Source of the DNA: Aptenodytes patagonicus
Taxonomy: Eukaryota > Chordata > Aves > Sphenisciformes > Spheniscidae
Length of the DNA stretch: 64,000 nucleotides
Direction: 5' to 3'
Assembly: GCF_965638725.1 (NCBI RefSeq)
Contig: NC_134982.1
Coordinates: 6,196,126-6,260,125 of the forward strand
The notes beneath the pieces were generated by a model that saw only the letters and a program-made list of their open reading frames with translations, did no database searches and was not told the origin of the DNA. Positions 22,996 to 35,555 of this stretch are shown one piece after another (the stretch's first letter is position 1; every line of letters starts with the position of its first letter). A program made the position numbers and the translations under genes.

Positions 22996-25708
22996 GGCTC
23001 ACAGGTATTGTAAAGTTTCTGAAACTGTTAACCTGTTTCTCTTTAGGGAGCAGGATGTCACTCACCCTTCAGATCCAGTGGGATCTCTCATGAATCTTTC
23101 TGACAGTAAGATGCTCTTAGGCCATTAAAGAACAGGTTGGGTCTGACTGGAAAATGCTCAGTTTCCTCTTGTCCTGATGAAGGAGGTTTCATTCATTATT
23201 GAATCTTATTCTACCTCTTTGGGCAGTCTCTCAAGGGTTTTTTTTAGGTGACTGAGCTGTAAGAAGACGTGGTTTTGCGTTTTTGTAAGTGGATGATGCA
23301 GCATGGAGTTTGGGTTTAAGTGAAACATGCAGGAATTTAAGGTCCCACTGGGTGACAGGTAAGTGCTGTGTTATTGCAAGCAGCTTCACTAGGGCTGTGG
23401 TTGCACACAGTGCTGAGGTAGTAGTCATGTGTAGCAGTTCTGAGTCATAGCATTCTGGATTTTGAGTTAATCGGCAAATATAAATTAGAATAGAACGTTT
23501 GCAATATAAGTTAATGTTGCAAAAAGATCCCTGTCTTTCCTCCGCATAAGAAACACTGAGTTATGAAAGGCTCTACTTGTAACAAAAAACTATACAGAAA
23601 AAAAAAGCAGAAAATCCAAGATGCAGAAGGTCAGAACGCATGACCTTCTTAACAAAGAAGCATGTTAAGACTGTTTCTTTTGAAATCGCTGGAGAAGCAG
23701 CATCATTTTAAAACAATATCATTGGTGTTACAGTTCTTTTTTCTAACCAGCCAAGGGCGCTGTATGGTGACTGCAAGATTTAATTTAGTGTTGAAGACAA
23801 TCACAGGGATAACCATGAATTTTCTCTGACAGATGCTGTAAATATTTTACATGGCTCTGAAAACACAGATGGTTTTATGGAAACAAGTAAGAAGTATAGC
23901 ACAGTATCACTAGCAATATTGATTACATTTCAGTAATACCCTCCAAATGAGATTGCCTTTAGGATTGTGTGAATGAAAGTTTCTAGTTGGACATTAACAG
24001 ATAGACAGGGAAACCTCTGTATGTCTGCATCTGAGGTGCCTAAGTACATTGATTTGTAGGGCAAATAAACAGTATTCTAGCCTCAATTTTCCTTTTAGTA
24101 GCATGGGATAAAGCTTAACAACATCAATAGTAGCTACTAACTTTTGTTATGAATTACTATTTTCACCATTCTCCAGGGTTGTAATGCTGCTCTGGGGACT
24201 GCATTTTCCCTCAGATAAATCCCTCAGTACTGTATGACGCAATGGATATATATGGAGAAGAAAATAGCTGTGAACTACAAATAGGCATATAACAATAGAG
24301 AATTATCCCAGGCTAAAATCAGAAGTGATATTAAGCAGCAGTAAACGTTATAGATAAGTAAATCAGTGTGAAGAAAGTGCACATGAGTAAAATGTTGCCA
24401 GCAGAGGAAAGGAGGTAGAAGTTTGATACTTCTTCAGAACAAGCGAAAAACAGGTGTCGTTGGCCTCTGATACATATTTGTGTTGGTTGTTTTCCCCCTT
24501 ATTCCCTCAATGAAAGCAATACCCCCTTATTTTAGCCTGCTTTGATTCACATCAGTTAATGGGCATTTGTTCTAACTTGAAGTTCACTATGTGTGATTAG
24601 TCTTGAATTTGCTTTGAACAAGGGCTGCAAGGGCTGAGCATTGCATTTCTTTATACGTGCAAAAGTTGCCTGAAGAACTGCCAAGGCTTTGCTGTTAGGA
24701 AGTGCTTGGGACAAGGCTGATGCTGTCAGGTCTGGACTGATACGGTGATATGAGGAAGCTCTGTTTGTCTCAGGTGTTCCGCTACTATCCAGGGAAAGCA
24801 CTTTGCTTTCATTCCTGGTCAGGAGGACCAAAAAGGGGAGTTTTGATCTGGGGTATTGTCAGAACAAGAGGTTTGGTTTCTTGCTCTGCTCCAGGCTTTG
24901 TGAATAAGCACCTGAATTACTTATTATTTTTTCCTGTTTGTCAACCCTTGTTTTTGCTGCCCTGGTATGTCCTTTGCTTTGACTATATCTTCACACAAAC
25001 AGACAACCTACCTCTGTTACTCCCTTAGCCCCCATTTCCAATAGCCCCAGTTTTGCTACATCCGTAGCCAAATTTGGAATTTCTGATACAGTTACCTAGG
25101 TAACCTTATCCTCACATGCTTTTACTGATACCTTTTCTTGGACACGGCTGGCACTGTAAAACTTGACTCCCGCAAAGATCTCCAGTGCTTCCCTTCAGTT
25201 GCCTGTGAAATTTAGCCATTTCTGACTATAGCCCCCCATTAATCACTTATGAAGTCCAGCCCTCCCTCACAATGCTATCTGCAACTTTTGTCAGCTTCTT
25301 ACATTACTATTGGCCACGTTCAGCTATTTCTTACATCATGTTCAGTAGTGTTCCTGTTAAGTTGGCTAAGCCTCAGGCCAAGGCATAGTCGCTGGCTGAT
25401 TATTTGGCTGTGGTCCTAACATTAACTGGTATGCTCCTCATGCGTTCATATGCTTTTGTAGGATAGAAATGAAGGTTCAAGAATTAAGCCTGGATTTTTT
25501 GGTGTCCAAGATATCTGTGCTAAAAGACTAGCTAGTTTGTCTCACCTTTTAGTAAAAGGCGAAAGTTAGCCACCACCACATGGTAGTTTAGCTCTGATCT
25601 AAATCATTAAGATCTCAAATGCTATGGCCCTCAGTCTAGTCCACAGGTACTGTCAGGGAACAGCAAGAGCCAGCTGCGCCCTTGGGTATGGGGATCTGAG
25701 CATGGTAA
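22996..25708. other. Intergenic, nothing recognised
   Basis: AT-rich sequence with A-runs, no recognisable mobile element or gene. A short minus-strand frame at 24556-24831 has no known domain. Confidence 0.5.
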
Positions 25709-25713
25709 CACGG

Positions 25714-26259
25714 TGTCGTGGTTTAATCTCAGTCAGCAACTAAGCACCACGCAGCTGCTCGCTCACTCCCCCCCACCCGGTGGGATGGGGGAGAGAATTG
25801 GAAGAGCACAAGTGAGAAAAAGTTGTGGGTTGAGATAAAAACAGTTTAATAATTGAAATAAAATAATAATAATAATATGATAATAATAATAATAATAATA
25901 CACAAAACAAGTGATGCACAGTACAATTGCTCACCACCCACCAACCGATGCCCAGCCAGTCCCCGAGCAGAGGCCCCCCCCTGGCCAGCTTTTCCCCAGT
26001 TTATGTACTGAGCATGACATCCCATGGTATGGAATGTCCCTGTGGCCAGTTTGGCTCTGCCCCCTCCCAGCTTCTTGTGCACCTCCAGCCTTCTCAGTCA
26101 GTAGAGCATGGGAAACTAAAAAGTCCTTGGCTAGTGTAAGCACTGCTCAGCAACAACTCAAACATCGGTGCGTTATCAACTTTGTTCTCATCCTAAATCC
26201 AAAACACTGTACCAGCTACTAGAAAGGAAATTAACTCTATCCCTGCCGAAACCAGGACA
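25714..26259 (-). mobile_element. Solo LTR of an avian endogenous retrovirus family (copy 1)
   Basis: A 546-bp element bounded by TGTCGTGG at the left and CCAGGACA at the right, imperfect terminal inverted repeats of the TG...CA type. The pentamer CACGG is repeated perfectly at both ends (25709-25713 and 26260-26264), a 5-bp target duplication. The element pairs in reverse orientation with the LTR at 43848-44440, whose TATA box sets the sense strand, so this copy is on the minus strand. No internal viral genes adjoin it, consistent with LTR-LTR recombination. An AAT microsatellite has expanded inside it. Confidence 0.85.
25862..25900 (+). repeat. (AAT)n microsatellite inside the LTR
   Basis: About a dozen AAT/ATA trinucleotide units with one GAT interruption. 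The sister LTR at 43848-44440 has no such array at the corresponding place, so the expansion is specific to this copy. Confidence 0.85.
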
Positions 26260-26264
26260 CACGG

Positions 26265-29259
26265 TCAGCAGGGCAGGGCCCAGTCACTGCAGTACTGAGC
26301 AAGGCGAGCCTGCAGAAGGCAGCTAGGGTCAGCCAGGAGTCTGTATGGGTGAGGGTCCTAGGTGAGGCTGGATAGGGCCATTAAGGCCTATTAGTGCCCT
26401 TAGGGCCCTGAGAGGTACCTCAAGAGGCATTTATGTAAAGCTACGGTATCTCGTAACACTTCATTTAAGTGGCTCAAATTGTACCTGTCTTGAATCTTTC
26501 CTAAGCCTGTCCCTGTTGAATTATATTTATTACTTTATTCCTAATCTGGATGAACTCTGTTACCTCACAGTTAATGCACAGATTATGAAAAAAATGCATT
26601 ACTTAGTGTAACATATTCAACAGTAAACTGGTATTTTCTCCCTGTCTCTCTAAAGCCAACATTACAAAGCCAGAGATACAAGTGATCCATCAATACTCAG
26701 TAGAAAATCCTAGTCCACAAAGCTGGAGCAGCTCTGAGATTTCACAAATGAAAGTTCCTCCATCTCTGATTAAAACTATAAAAATGCAATTAAGGTAAAA
26801 GCAAACTTGTGCCTAATCTCAGAGTAAGACAGCTTGAAGTGACCAAATGACTGTCCCTTGAATAATGATATAAGAATATTCTTTATGGAGAGGCAGTATC
26901 TTGCACACCAGCTTTGTTGTGAGCAGAATGTTTTCATTGATATTTTTTAATATTCAGATTCATGCAGGATAGAAAAATCTTGTCACATAGCATGCCCGAT
27001 TTCTGGACCTGTCTTTGTCCTAAGGGGTTATGTTCCTTGCCCGTGGAGGTAAGCTTCACACAGCATTCTACTGGATGCAGTCTTCTGAGTGGAAAACAGT
27101 TGTTACCAAAATTATATGAAGCTCAGAAAATGTATTCTAGGGATTGAAATTTTACTGTGATTCTTTATTTCCCTGTTTAGAAGACCGGTATATTTTGTGG
27201 AAAAGAAAGAGTTTTCATAGACCTTTCAGATGGAGAGTTATTTAGACCTAAATTGAAGTAGGGAAATTAGTTTTTTTAATGTCTGCTACATTAATTGAAT
27301 GGTTAAAGCATTTGAGTTGAAGCATGCTGGTTCAAGTTGTTAATCTGTCTGCCTCGGTTTCAGGTAAATATCCTATCTCTGAGATCACTGCGTACTTAGA
27401 GAGGCATCACTTTCCTACTCATGCTTTGTATGATACTCTGCTCTGGAAGTACTCAAAACTTTCCTAGAAATTTCCCAGGGAGCAGGAAGTTGGACCTAGG
27501 CCACCCAGAGCTCAGAAAAGTGCCTAAGGACATGATACAAGATTTTCTTACCCCCTTCTTTTAACCTAATAGTAATTAATATAAATTAGAAGACAAATGT
27601 CTTGATGCAGAAAAGTAATAGTCTGAAGATGCTCTGGGCTAAGAAAATAGTTCAATTCACACAAGTAAAAAAAAAAAAAACAAACCAAAACAAAAAAAAC
27701 CCACCAAAACCAGACCTTTCTTAGAGTAATTAGTTCAGAATGGAGACTAAAATCGGATTATGTTGAAGGTTGTTACTGCAGTCTTTAGAAACCAGAATAA
27801 CAAAAGCAACAATATGGTCTTGGACTTTCTATTTCATAAAATTGAATACTTGATCTTCTAAAATTAGAGGTGGCATGAAGGGATTGTTATAAATGTCTAA
27901 GTGTACATTAGCAGGTGATATGTCTCCAGGCTCGAGAACAGTATTGACCCCAACTATCCTAGTATTTTATTCTTGGTTACATCTGGGTGCGTGCAGAATC
28001 CTCAGGGCAAAGAGCACAAGGAAATGGTGGGGACTTAACCCCAGTGTTCATACATGTGCAGTATGCAGGCATCTGATGGTCTCTGTTTTATTCTAACAAT
28101 AACTGACTGTTTTCATAAAGGATGATGGGTCAATCTGCTCTCAGTGGGAAGAAGGTGTCAGTGTTATATACTTCTCAGAGTGATTGTAAAGCTCAATGAA
28201 AGAACACTTGCAAACCATATGTAGATGAGTATTGCTAAGAATTGTTATGAAATTCTATGATTCTATGAAAATGATCAAGTTGGAGCTTGTGTTTGCTTGG
28301 CGTTTTTTGCCCTCTCCATGGTAATTTGCAACACAGAAATGTAAGAGAGTTATGATACCCAGAGATAAAAAATATCTGCAAAAAGATTATACTGTCAGCC
28401 AGCATCAATTATTGCGATTAAAACCTGATGCAAAAATAATCCCCTTGTTGATACCTTTGTTATATATACATGGCACTGCAAAATATAATTCATCCACAGG
28501 CACTTAACTGAATTTGCCCTTTGTCTAAATCTACAATATATAGTACCTACATAAAGCAGACAATGCTTGATATGAATCCTCTCTGAAATATGGTCCATAA
28601 AATTGATACAAACCAGCAACAAAGTCAATGTAACTAAAATATTTACAGTAAGTCATTTAGGCCTATAATAGCAATTTCCTATTATTTTTTTCCTTGTACT
28701 TTTGTGTTAAATGCTAAAACTGGCCTATAGTAGTGAATGAATGAGAGAATTACGATACGGTATATAGCATTCATGTCACTTTTATTCTGTGCAATAAATT
28801 TAAATGAAATACACATTATCTGAATTGGTATCTGCTATCTGAGCTGAAAACAAACATGTTCTCCTATAATCTTCATGCTGCATTACCCCAATTGTGCTTC
28901 ATACTTGCCATTTTTTCCTCCCTTGTGATTAAAAGGATCTAAAAATGGTATCTTGCGCACTCTCTTCCAGAACAACATTGATCAGCCTGAATTCCTAATT
29001 CCTGATTGCATCAGGGTACAGGAATTGCTCTAAACCCAAGAAAACTCGGTGGAAGGTAATTCCCTCTAAAGCAGCCATGTAGATGTCAGACTGTGAATGG
29101 GGCAGTTAACTTCTGCCCATTGCAACCAGCCCACTACAGTGTCTGATCTGGCATCTCGCCTGGCTGGGCAGATGTGCTGCTACCTGGGTTCATTTCCTGA
29201 ACATACATAGGAAGAGTCATGCTCAGTCAGACCACACAGTCAGCTAGTTTAATAAATGG
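26265..29259. other. Intergenic, nothing recognised
   Basis: AT-rich sequence with an A-rich low-complexity stretch at 27667-27710. An ATTCTATG-type octamer pair near 28251-28268 resembles a CR1 tail without a CR1 body. No gene is supported. Confidence 0.5.
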
Positions 29260-29693
29260 CAGAAGGTGAAGGGTCTGGAGAACAAGTCTTCTGAGGAGCG
29301 GCTGAGGGAACTGGGGTTGTTTAGCCTGGAGAAGAGGAGGCTGAGGGGAGACCTCATCGCTCTCTACAACTACCTGAAAGGAGGTTGTAGCGAGGTGGGG
29401 GTCGGTCTCTTCTCCCAAGTGGCAAGCGATAGGACGAGAGGAAACGGCCTCAAGTTGTGCCAGGGGAGGTTTAGATTGGACGTGAGGAAAAATTTCTTTA
29501 CTGAAAGAGTGGTTAAACATTGGAAGAGGCTGCTCAGGGAAGTGGTTGAGTCCCCATCCCTGGAAGTATTTAAAAGATGTGTAGATGTGGCACTTAAGCA
29601 CATGGCTTGGTGGTAGACTTGGCAGTGTTGGGTTGACGGTTGGACTCGATGATCTTAAAGGTCTTTTCTAACCTAAATGATTCTATGATTCTA
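29260..29693 (+). mobile_element. CR1 LINE, 3' fragment (copy A)
   Basis: The sequence encodes the C-terminal end of the CR1 ORF2 protein (thumb and tail, with [14 protein letters not shown] and [13 protein letters not shown]) in one open frame ending at 29616. It continues into the CR1 3' UTR and stops in the diagnostic ATTCTATG-type octamer repeat. It is a 5'-truncated copy, the usual outcome for CR1. It is very close in sequence to the 3' part of the CR1 at 32090-35560 and belongs to the same lineage. Confidence 0.9.
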
Positions 29694-32089
29694 AGGAAGT
29701 GGTTGTTTAGGAAAAAAAGAGACACGGGTTTTGAGATCAAACACTTCCAGTGGTATAAAGACACAGGTGCTACTGATGAAGTGGGTGTACTTCCTGCTAC
29801 CAGGAAGTTTTCTTTAAGAAAATTTATAACACATGGTTCTCACTTACCTGGGTATCAGACAACTACATGACTTCACCAGTAAGGACTAGAAGGCATAAAC
29901 CAGGATGTCATGATGATGAAGATTAAGTATCTTCCCTGATAAATGGGACAGTGCAGTAATACAAGTAACAGGGAACATGTCCAGCACACATGCCGGAGGA
30001 GGCCCTGTGATGCGTAGTCCATACCTTCTGCAGTGCTTTGGAGGTGATCTGTATTCAGAGATTTGCTGAACAGCTCTGAGTAAGACCAGAGAAGGGAAAA
30101 GATCTCTACTTAGCATTGTGCTGTGTGAGAGAGTGGGAAGCAGGACCCCCTTAAATGGGTTTTGCTTGAAAAGCTGGATTACACCAGAATCCATATATGG
30201 AGCTAGTTGAAACAAATAGTGATAAAACTGTCAGGAAAAAAACCAAAACAAAACAGAACAGTTTTTGGGAAACATAATTCATTCTACTGACATTTTCAGA
30301 AGTGGATTTTTTTTTTTTCTTTTTAAAATAATATTGTTGAAACTATTTGATTTGCCAGGATGAGAATCATCTGCTTGAGGAAGTATTGGTGTTTGACTCC
30401 AGCTTAATTGTTTTGATTCATTTAGTAAGGTTTTACAACATTTTAAATATTGTATTTGTATACCACAGTAAGTGGGAAATATACTTTGTCATTTTGACAC
30501 TATATAAACAAATTGTTTCAACATTTCTGAATAAAATGACTTTTCTATCTATATGTCTTAGCAATGGTGCAGATGAAAAGAACTGAAAATTTGGATTGTT
30601 TTCTAGTTTTAAATGATAACAGTTTTGGAATACTGTTTTTTCTTGTAAAACAGAAGTTATATTTTCTGAACATCCTTATTGCTAGGAATTTGATTCTGCA
30701 ACTTTAACATGCTTAAAGAAAGACAGATTAACCCCAGCCTATAGATGTGAATGAGCCTCAAGGAACTACTTAGTTTCCAGAGCTTTTCCAAGAGCATTTT
30801 TCCATATTAGAGCACTGTGGTCTAGAAGGGAAGAGAACAGCATCCAAATTAAAAGCCTTCTTATCTGTTGTCCTGTATGCAGTAAAAACAGGAATAGAGA
30901 ATTTTTGGGTAAGCTTGAGCTTTTAAGGTGATTACAGCCCTGTCCTTTATAGACCACTCTTCTGATAGGTGTGTTTCCTAGGGACAACACAGAGATCTCT
31001 TGCAGAGTTCAGGGTTGGAACACTGCTATTTATTTGTGTCTTTGAACTCAAGCTTCTTTTGGTGTTGTGGTTAAGAAACCTATCTGTTCTTTTATCATCC
31101 CCTTAAGGGCAAAGGGGACTGAGACATAAAGTATTCTGCAAAATTTTCAGGGATTCCTGAACATAGGCTCTTGACTATTTGAAGCCCAGAGGCTTAACAA
31201 AGAGATGTTATGGTGTCCCTGTGTTCAGCCCTGCAACACGGTGATGAAATAGGACTTGGAGCCTCAGGGGAGGCAAGATAGGAGTTAACATGAAATTGTT
31301 ACGCAACTTTCCTCCATATAATAGAGCAGTAATATACATACATTTCTAGCACTGTATCATGAATTAGATTAATAGAAGCCAGCAGAGCTATACCAGATGG
31401 ATATCTGAAAACATAACTGCAAATTTTTCAGGTGCTCCTTTTGGATTGTCAGGAGTCTTCTACATTTTAGAGTTCAAAATGAAGGACTACTGTTTGTTTT
31501 CTCAGGTGTTGCACTTTAACAATATAGTGTATGCTATCAGCACAGTGCCAGAAAGAAACTAGGGTTATACTGTTGCTTCTGATAAAATACTGGACTCCCA
31601 AATTGCTGCATCAATGTTTTTGATTTTGATACAATATACAAAACTTTATACAAGGAGGAAAATGCAGACATTCTTGACCGCCAGAGTTATGGATTTGATA
31701 ACATGAGCTGAACAGAGGAAAGGAAGTGCACTACAGAGCAAAATAAGCAACATAAACAATGGTTTATTTTGGTCTTTCTGTCTGGCAATTTAAAACTTTA
31801 TTAACCCTCATTTGTTATAAGGCAGTATCATTGAAGTTTACCACAAATATATGGACACTGCTCTCCCTTAATATCATCAGAACAGATCCTTAGAAAGAAT
31901 AATGCATTAGGCAACTGTGAGCCTGAAAGTTATTGGACATTAGAGACAGAATGTAGGAAACCTCTTATTTTTATGAACTTTTAAAGAGAAAGCATTCATG
32001 ATCCTAATACACTTACTCACTCTCTGTAGCTCATTATCACTTAAACACAAGTACAATATTAAAATTAACTTATAAACATCTCAACTTAT
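29694..32089. other. Intergenic, nothing recognised
   Basis: AT-rich sequence between two CR1 copies. Short open frames only, without recognisable domains. No RNA gene seen. Confidence 0.5.
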
Positions 32090-32168
32090 AGAATCATAGA
32101 ATCATTAAGGTTGGAAAAGACCTCTAAGATCATTGAGTCCAACCCTCGACCCAACACCACCATGCCCA

Positions 32169-33830
32169 CTAAACCATGTCCCTAAGTGCCTCATCTACTC
32201 GTCTTTTAAATACCTCCAGGGATGGGGACTCAACCACTGCCCTGGGCAGCCTCTTCCAATGTTTAACCACTCTTTCAGGAAAGACATTTTTTCTCATGTC
32301 CAATCTAAACCTCCCCTGGCACAACTTGAGGCCATTTCCTCTCGTCCTATGGCTTGTTACTTGGGAGAAGAGACCAACACCCACCTCGCTACAACCTCCT
32401 TTCAGGTAATTGTAGAGAGCGATGAGGTCTCCCCTCAGCCTCCTTTTCTCCAGGCTGAACAACCCCAGTTCCCTCAGCCGCTCCTCAGAAGACTTGTTCT
32501 CCAGACCCCTCACCAGCTTCATTGCCCTTCTCTGGACACGCTCCAGCACCTCAACGTCCTTCTTGTAGTGAGGGGCCCAAAACTGAACACAGTATTCGAG
32601 GTGCGGCCTCACCAGTGCCGAGTGCAGGGGCACGATCACTTCCCTGCTGCTGCCAGCCACACTATTTCTGATACAGGCCAGGATGCCATTGGCCTTCTTG
32701 GCCGCCTGGGCACACTGCTGGCTCATGTTCAGCCGGCTGTCGACCAGCACCCCCAGGTCCTTTTCCCACAGGCAGCTTTCCAGCCACTCTTCCCCAAGCC
32801 TGTAGCGCTGCATGGGGTTGTTGTGGCTGAAGTGCAGGACCCGGCACTTGGCCTTGTTGAATCTCATCCAGTTGGCCTTGGCCCATTGATGTGGCCTGTC
32901 CAGGTCCCTCTGCAGAGCCTTCCTACCCTCGAGCAGATCAACACTCCCGCCCAACTTGGTGTCGTCTGCAAACTTACTGAGGGTGCACTCAATCCCCTCA
33001 TCCAGATCATTGATAAAGAGATTGAACAAGACCGGCCCCAAAACTGAGCCCTGGGGAACACCACTCGTGACCGGCCGCCAACTGGATTGAACTCCATTCA
33101 CCACAACTCTCTGGGCCCGGCCGTCCAGCCAGTTTTTTACCCAGCGCAGAGTACACCTATCTAAGCCGTGAGCCGCCAGCTTCTCTAGGAGAATGTTGTG
33201 GGAGATGGTGTCAAAGGCCTTACTGAAGTCCAGGTAGACCCCATCCACAGCCTTTCCCTCATCCACTAGGCGGGTCACCTGGTCATAGAAGGAGATCAGG
33301 TTGGTCAAGCAGGACCTGCCTCTCATGAATCCGTGCTGGCTGGGCCTGATCCCCTGGTTGTCCCGCACATGTCTTGTTAGCAGCCTCAAGATGAACCGCT
33401 CCACAATCTTCCCCGGCACCGAGGTCAGGCTGACAGGCCTGTAGTTCCCCGGATCCTCCTTCCGGCCCTTCTTGTAGATGGGCGTCACATTGGCAAGCCT
33501 CCAGTCGTCCGGGACCTCCCCCGTTAACCAGGACTGCTGATAAATGATGGAGAGTGGCTTGGCGAGCTCCTCTGCCAGCTCCCTCAGCATCCTCGGGTTG
33601 ATCCCATCCGGCCCCATAGACTTGTGAGCGTCCAGGTGGCGTAGCAGGTCATTGACTGCTTCCTCCTGGATTACGGGGGGTTCATCCTGCTCGCCGTCCC
33701 CGTCTTCCAGCTCGGAGGGCCGAGTACCCTGAGGATACCTGGTCTGCCTGTTAAAGACTGAGGCAAAGAAGGCATTGAGTACCTCAACCTTTTCCTCATC
33801 CTTGGTGACAATGTTCCCCCCCGCATCCAA
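32169..33830 (-). pseudogene. CR1 ORF2 reverse transcriptase segment (copy B)
   Basis: A 553-codon open stretch covers the whole reverse-transcriptase domain and C-terminal tail of CR1 ORF2. Visible motifs are [13 protein letters not shown] (about 129-141), [10 protein letters not shown] (about 165-174), YLDFSKAFD with catalytic Asp201, [10 protein letters not shown] (257-266) and FADD with Asp289-Asp290. All three catalytic aspartates are present. It is cut from the upstream part of ORF2 by a frame break, so it cannot be expressed as a complete ORF2. A 304-codon frame on the opposite strand is a shadow. Confidence 0.93.
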
Positions 33831-33867
33831 TAAGGGATGGAGATTCTCCTTGGCTCTCTTCTTGTCT

Positions 33868-34251
33868 TTAATGTATTTGTAAAAACTTTTTTTGTTTAAT
33901 GACAGCGGCCAGATTGCGTTCTAGCTGGGCTTTTGCCTTTCTCATTTCCTCTCTGCACGACCTAACGAGTTCCCTGTACTCTTCCTGAGTCGCCTGCCTC
34001 TTATTCCACAAGCGGTAAACTCTCCTTTTTTTCCTGAGTCCCAGCAAGAGCTCCCCGTTCAGCCAGGCCGGTCGTCTTCCCCACCCGTTCTTCTTACGGC
34101 GTACAGGGACAGCCTGCTCCTGCGCCTTTAAGACTTCCTTCTTGAAGAACGTCCAGCCTTCCTGGACCCCTTTGCCCTTCAGGACCGTCTCCCACGGGAC
34201 TCTCTCAACCAGCGTCCTGAACAGGCCAAAGTCCGCTCTCTGGAAGTCCAT
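33868..34251 (-). pseudogene. CR1 ORF2 linker between endonuclease and RT (copy B)
   Basis: A 127-codon, Lys/Arg-rich stretch typical of the region linking endonuclease and RT in CR1 ORF2 (WGRRPAWLNGELL, then a basic helix). It lies in a different frame from both the endonuclease part and the RT part. The 3' break is near an A-run (minus strand, about 33880-33895), a likely slippage site. Confidence 0.85.
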
Positions 34252-34967
34252 GGTTGTGGTTTTGCTGCCCCCCTCCTTACTTCACCAAGAAGCGAGAATT
34301 CTACCATTTCATGGTCGCTAAGCCCAAGACGGCCTCCAACCACCACATCTCCCACCAGTCCTTCTCTGTTAGTAAGCAGCAGGTCAAGCGAGACACCTCC
34401 CCTGGTAGGCTCACTCACCAGCTGTGTCAGGAAGTTGTCTTCCACGCACTCCAGGAACCTCCTAGACTGCTTCCTCTCTGCCATGTTGTATTTCCAGCAG
34501 ATGTCCGGGAAGTTGAAGTCCCCCACGAGAACAAGGGCTAGCGATTGAGAGACTTCTGCCAGCCGCTTGTAGAACACTTCATCCGCCCCTTCATCCTGGT
34601 TGGGTGGTCTATAAAAGACTCCCAGCAGGATATCTGCCTCGTTGGCCTTCCCCCTCATCCTTACCCATAAACACTCGACCGTATCATCATCACAATCGTT
34701 GAGCTCTAGACAATCGAAACACTCCCTAACATACAGGGCCACCCCACCGCTTCTCCTTCCTCGCCTGTCCCTTCTGAAGAGTTTATAGCCATCCATTGCA
34801 GCACTCCAATCGTGCGAGTCACCCCACCATGTTTCTGTGATGGCGACTAAGTCATATCTATCCTGCTGCACAATGGCTTCCAGCTTCTCCTGTTTGCCAC
34901 CTATGCTGCGTGCATTGGTGTAGATGCACTTGAGCTGGGCTATCAATTTCACCCCCAGCATTGGCAT
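34179..34967 (-). pseudogene. CR1 ORF2 endonuclease domain (copy B)
   Basis: The open stretch holds a complete exonuclease-endonuclease-phosphatase domain: TNARS (17-21), ITETWW with catalytic Glu45, SGGVALYV (73-80), YRPP (119-122), GDFNFPD (149-155) and SDH (217-219). In LINEs this domain nicks target DNA to prime reverse transcription. The last ~30 residues are out of frame after a G-run near 34265, where a one-base change seems to have shifted the frame. Confidence 0.92.
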
Positions 34968-35028
34968 GCCACCCCTAGGCTCATCTCTAGTGAGCCTGGT
35001 TTTATCCCCTTCCCCCTTCGAACCTAGT

Positions 35029-35555
35029 TTAAAGCCCTCTCAATGAGCCCCGCCAACTTATGAGCGAGAATCCTTTTCCCCCGTGAGACAACCAAACTCC
35101 ATCTGTCGCCAGCAGGCCCGGTGCCGTGTAAACCTCCCCATGATCAAAAAAGCTAAATTTCCTCTGATGGCACCAGCCCCTGAGCCACGTGTTGATCAGG
35201 TGTGTTTTCCTGCTCCTTTCAGTATCCTTCCCTGCCACTGTAGGGATTGAGGAAAACACTACCTGTGCTCCTGACCCTTCAACCAGTCGCCCCAGTGCCT
35301 TGAAGTCCCTTTTGATCGCTTGAGGACTTCTCTCTGGAACCTCATCACTGCCAGCCTGTGTAACCAACAGTGGGTAGTGGTCAGAAGGCCGTACCAGACC
35401 AGGGAGCTTCCTAGTGATGTCTCTGACCCGGGCCCCAGGGAGGCAGCAGACTTCCCTGTGGGACGGGTCCGCTCGGCATGTTGGGCCCTCAAACTTTTTC
35501 TGTTGGCTTTCTGCCTGAATTTATAGGAGTCTCTGTACATTTGAAGTGTTCCCAA
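35029..35555 (-). pseudogene. CR1 ORF1 remnant with esterase-like domain (copy B)
   Basis: Two overlapping frames (35555-35259 and 35367-35029) together cover the C-terminal part of CR1 ORF1, known to contain an SGNH/GDSL-type esterase fold. SSIPTVAG, INTWLRGWC and FFDHG are family-like. The C-terminal D-x-x-H motif reads Asp-Gly-Val-Trp, so the expected His is missing. The frame change and this substitution indicate a non-functional remnant. Confidence 0.7.

Noticed and set aside
28251..28268. ATTCTATG-type octamer pair like a CR1 tail
   Set aside because: No CR1 3' UTR lies upstream in either orientation, so it is too short to call as an element.
29227..29601. 124-codon minus-strand frame
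   Set aside because: Antisense to CR1 copy A.
32133..33047. 304-codon frame on the plus strand
   Set aside because: It is antisense to the CR1 reverse transcriptase and is a shadow of that coding frame.
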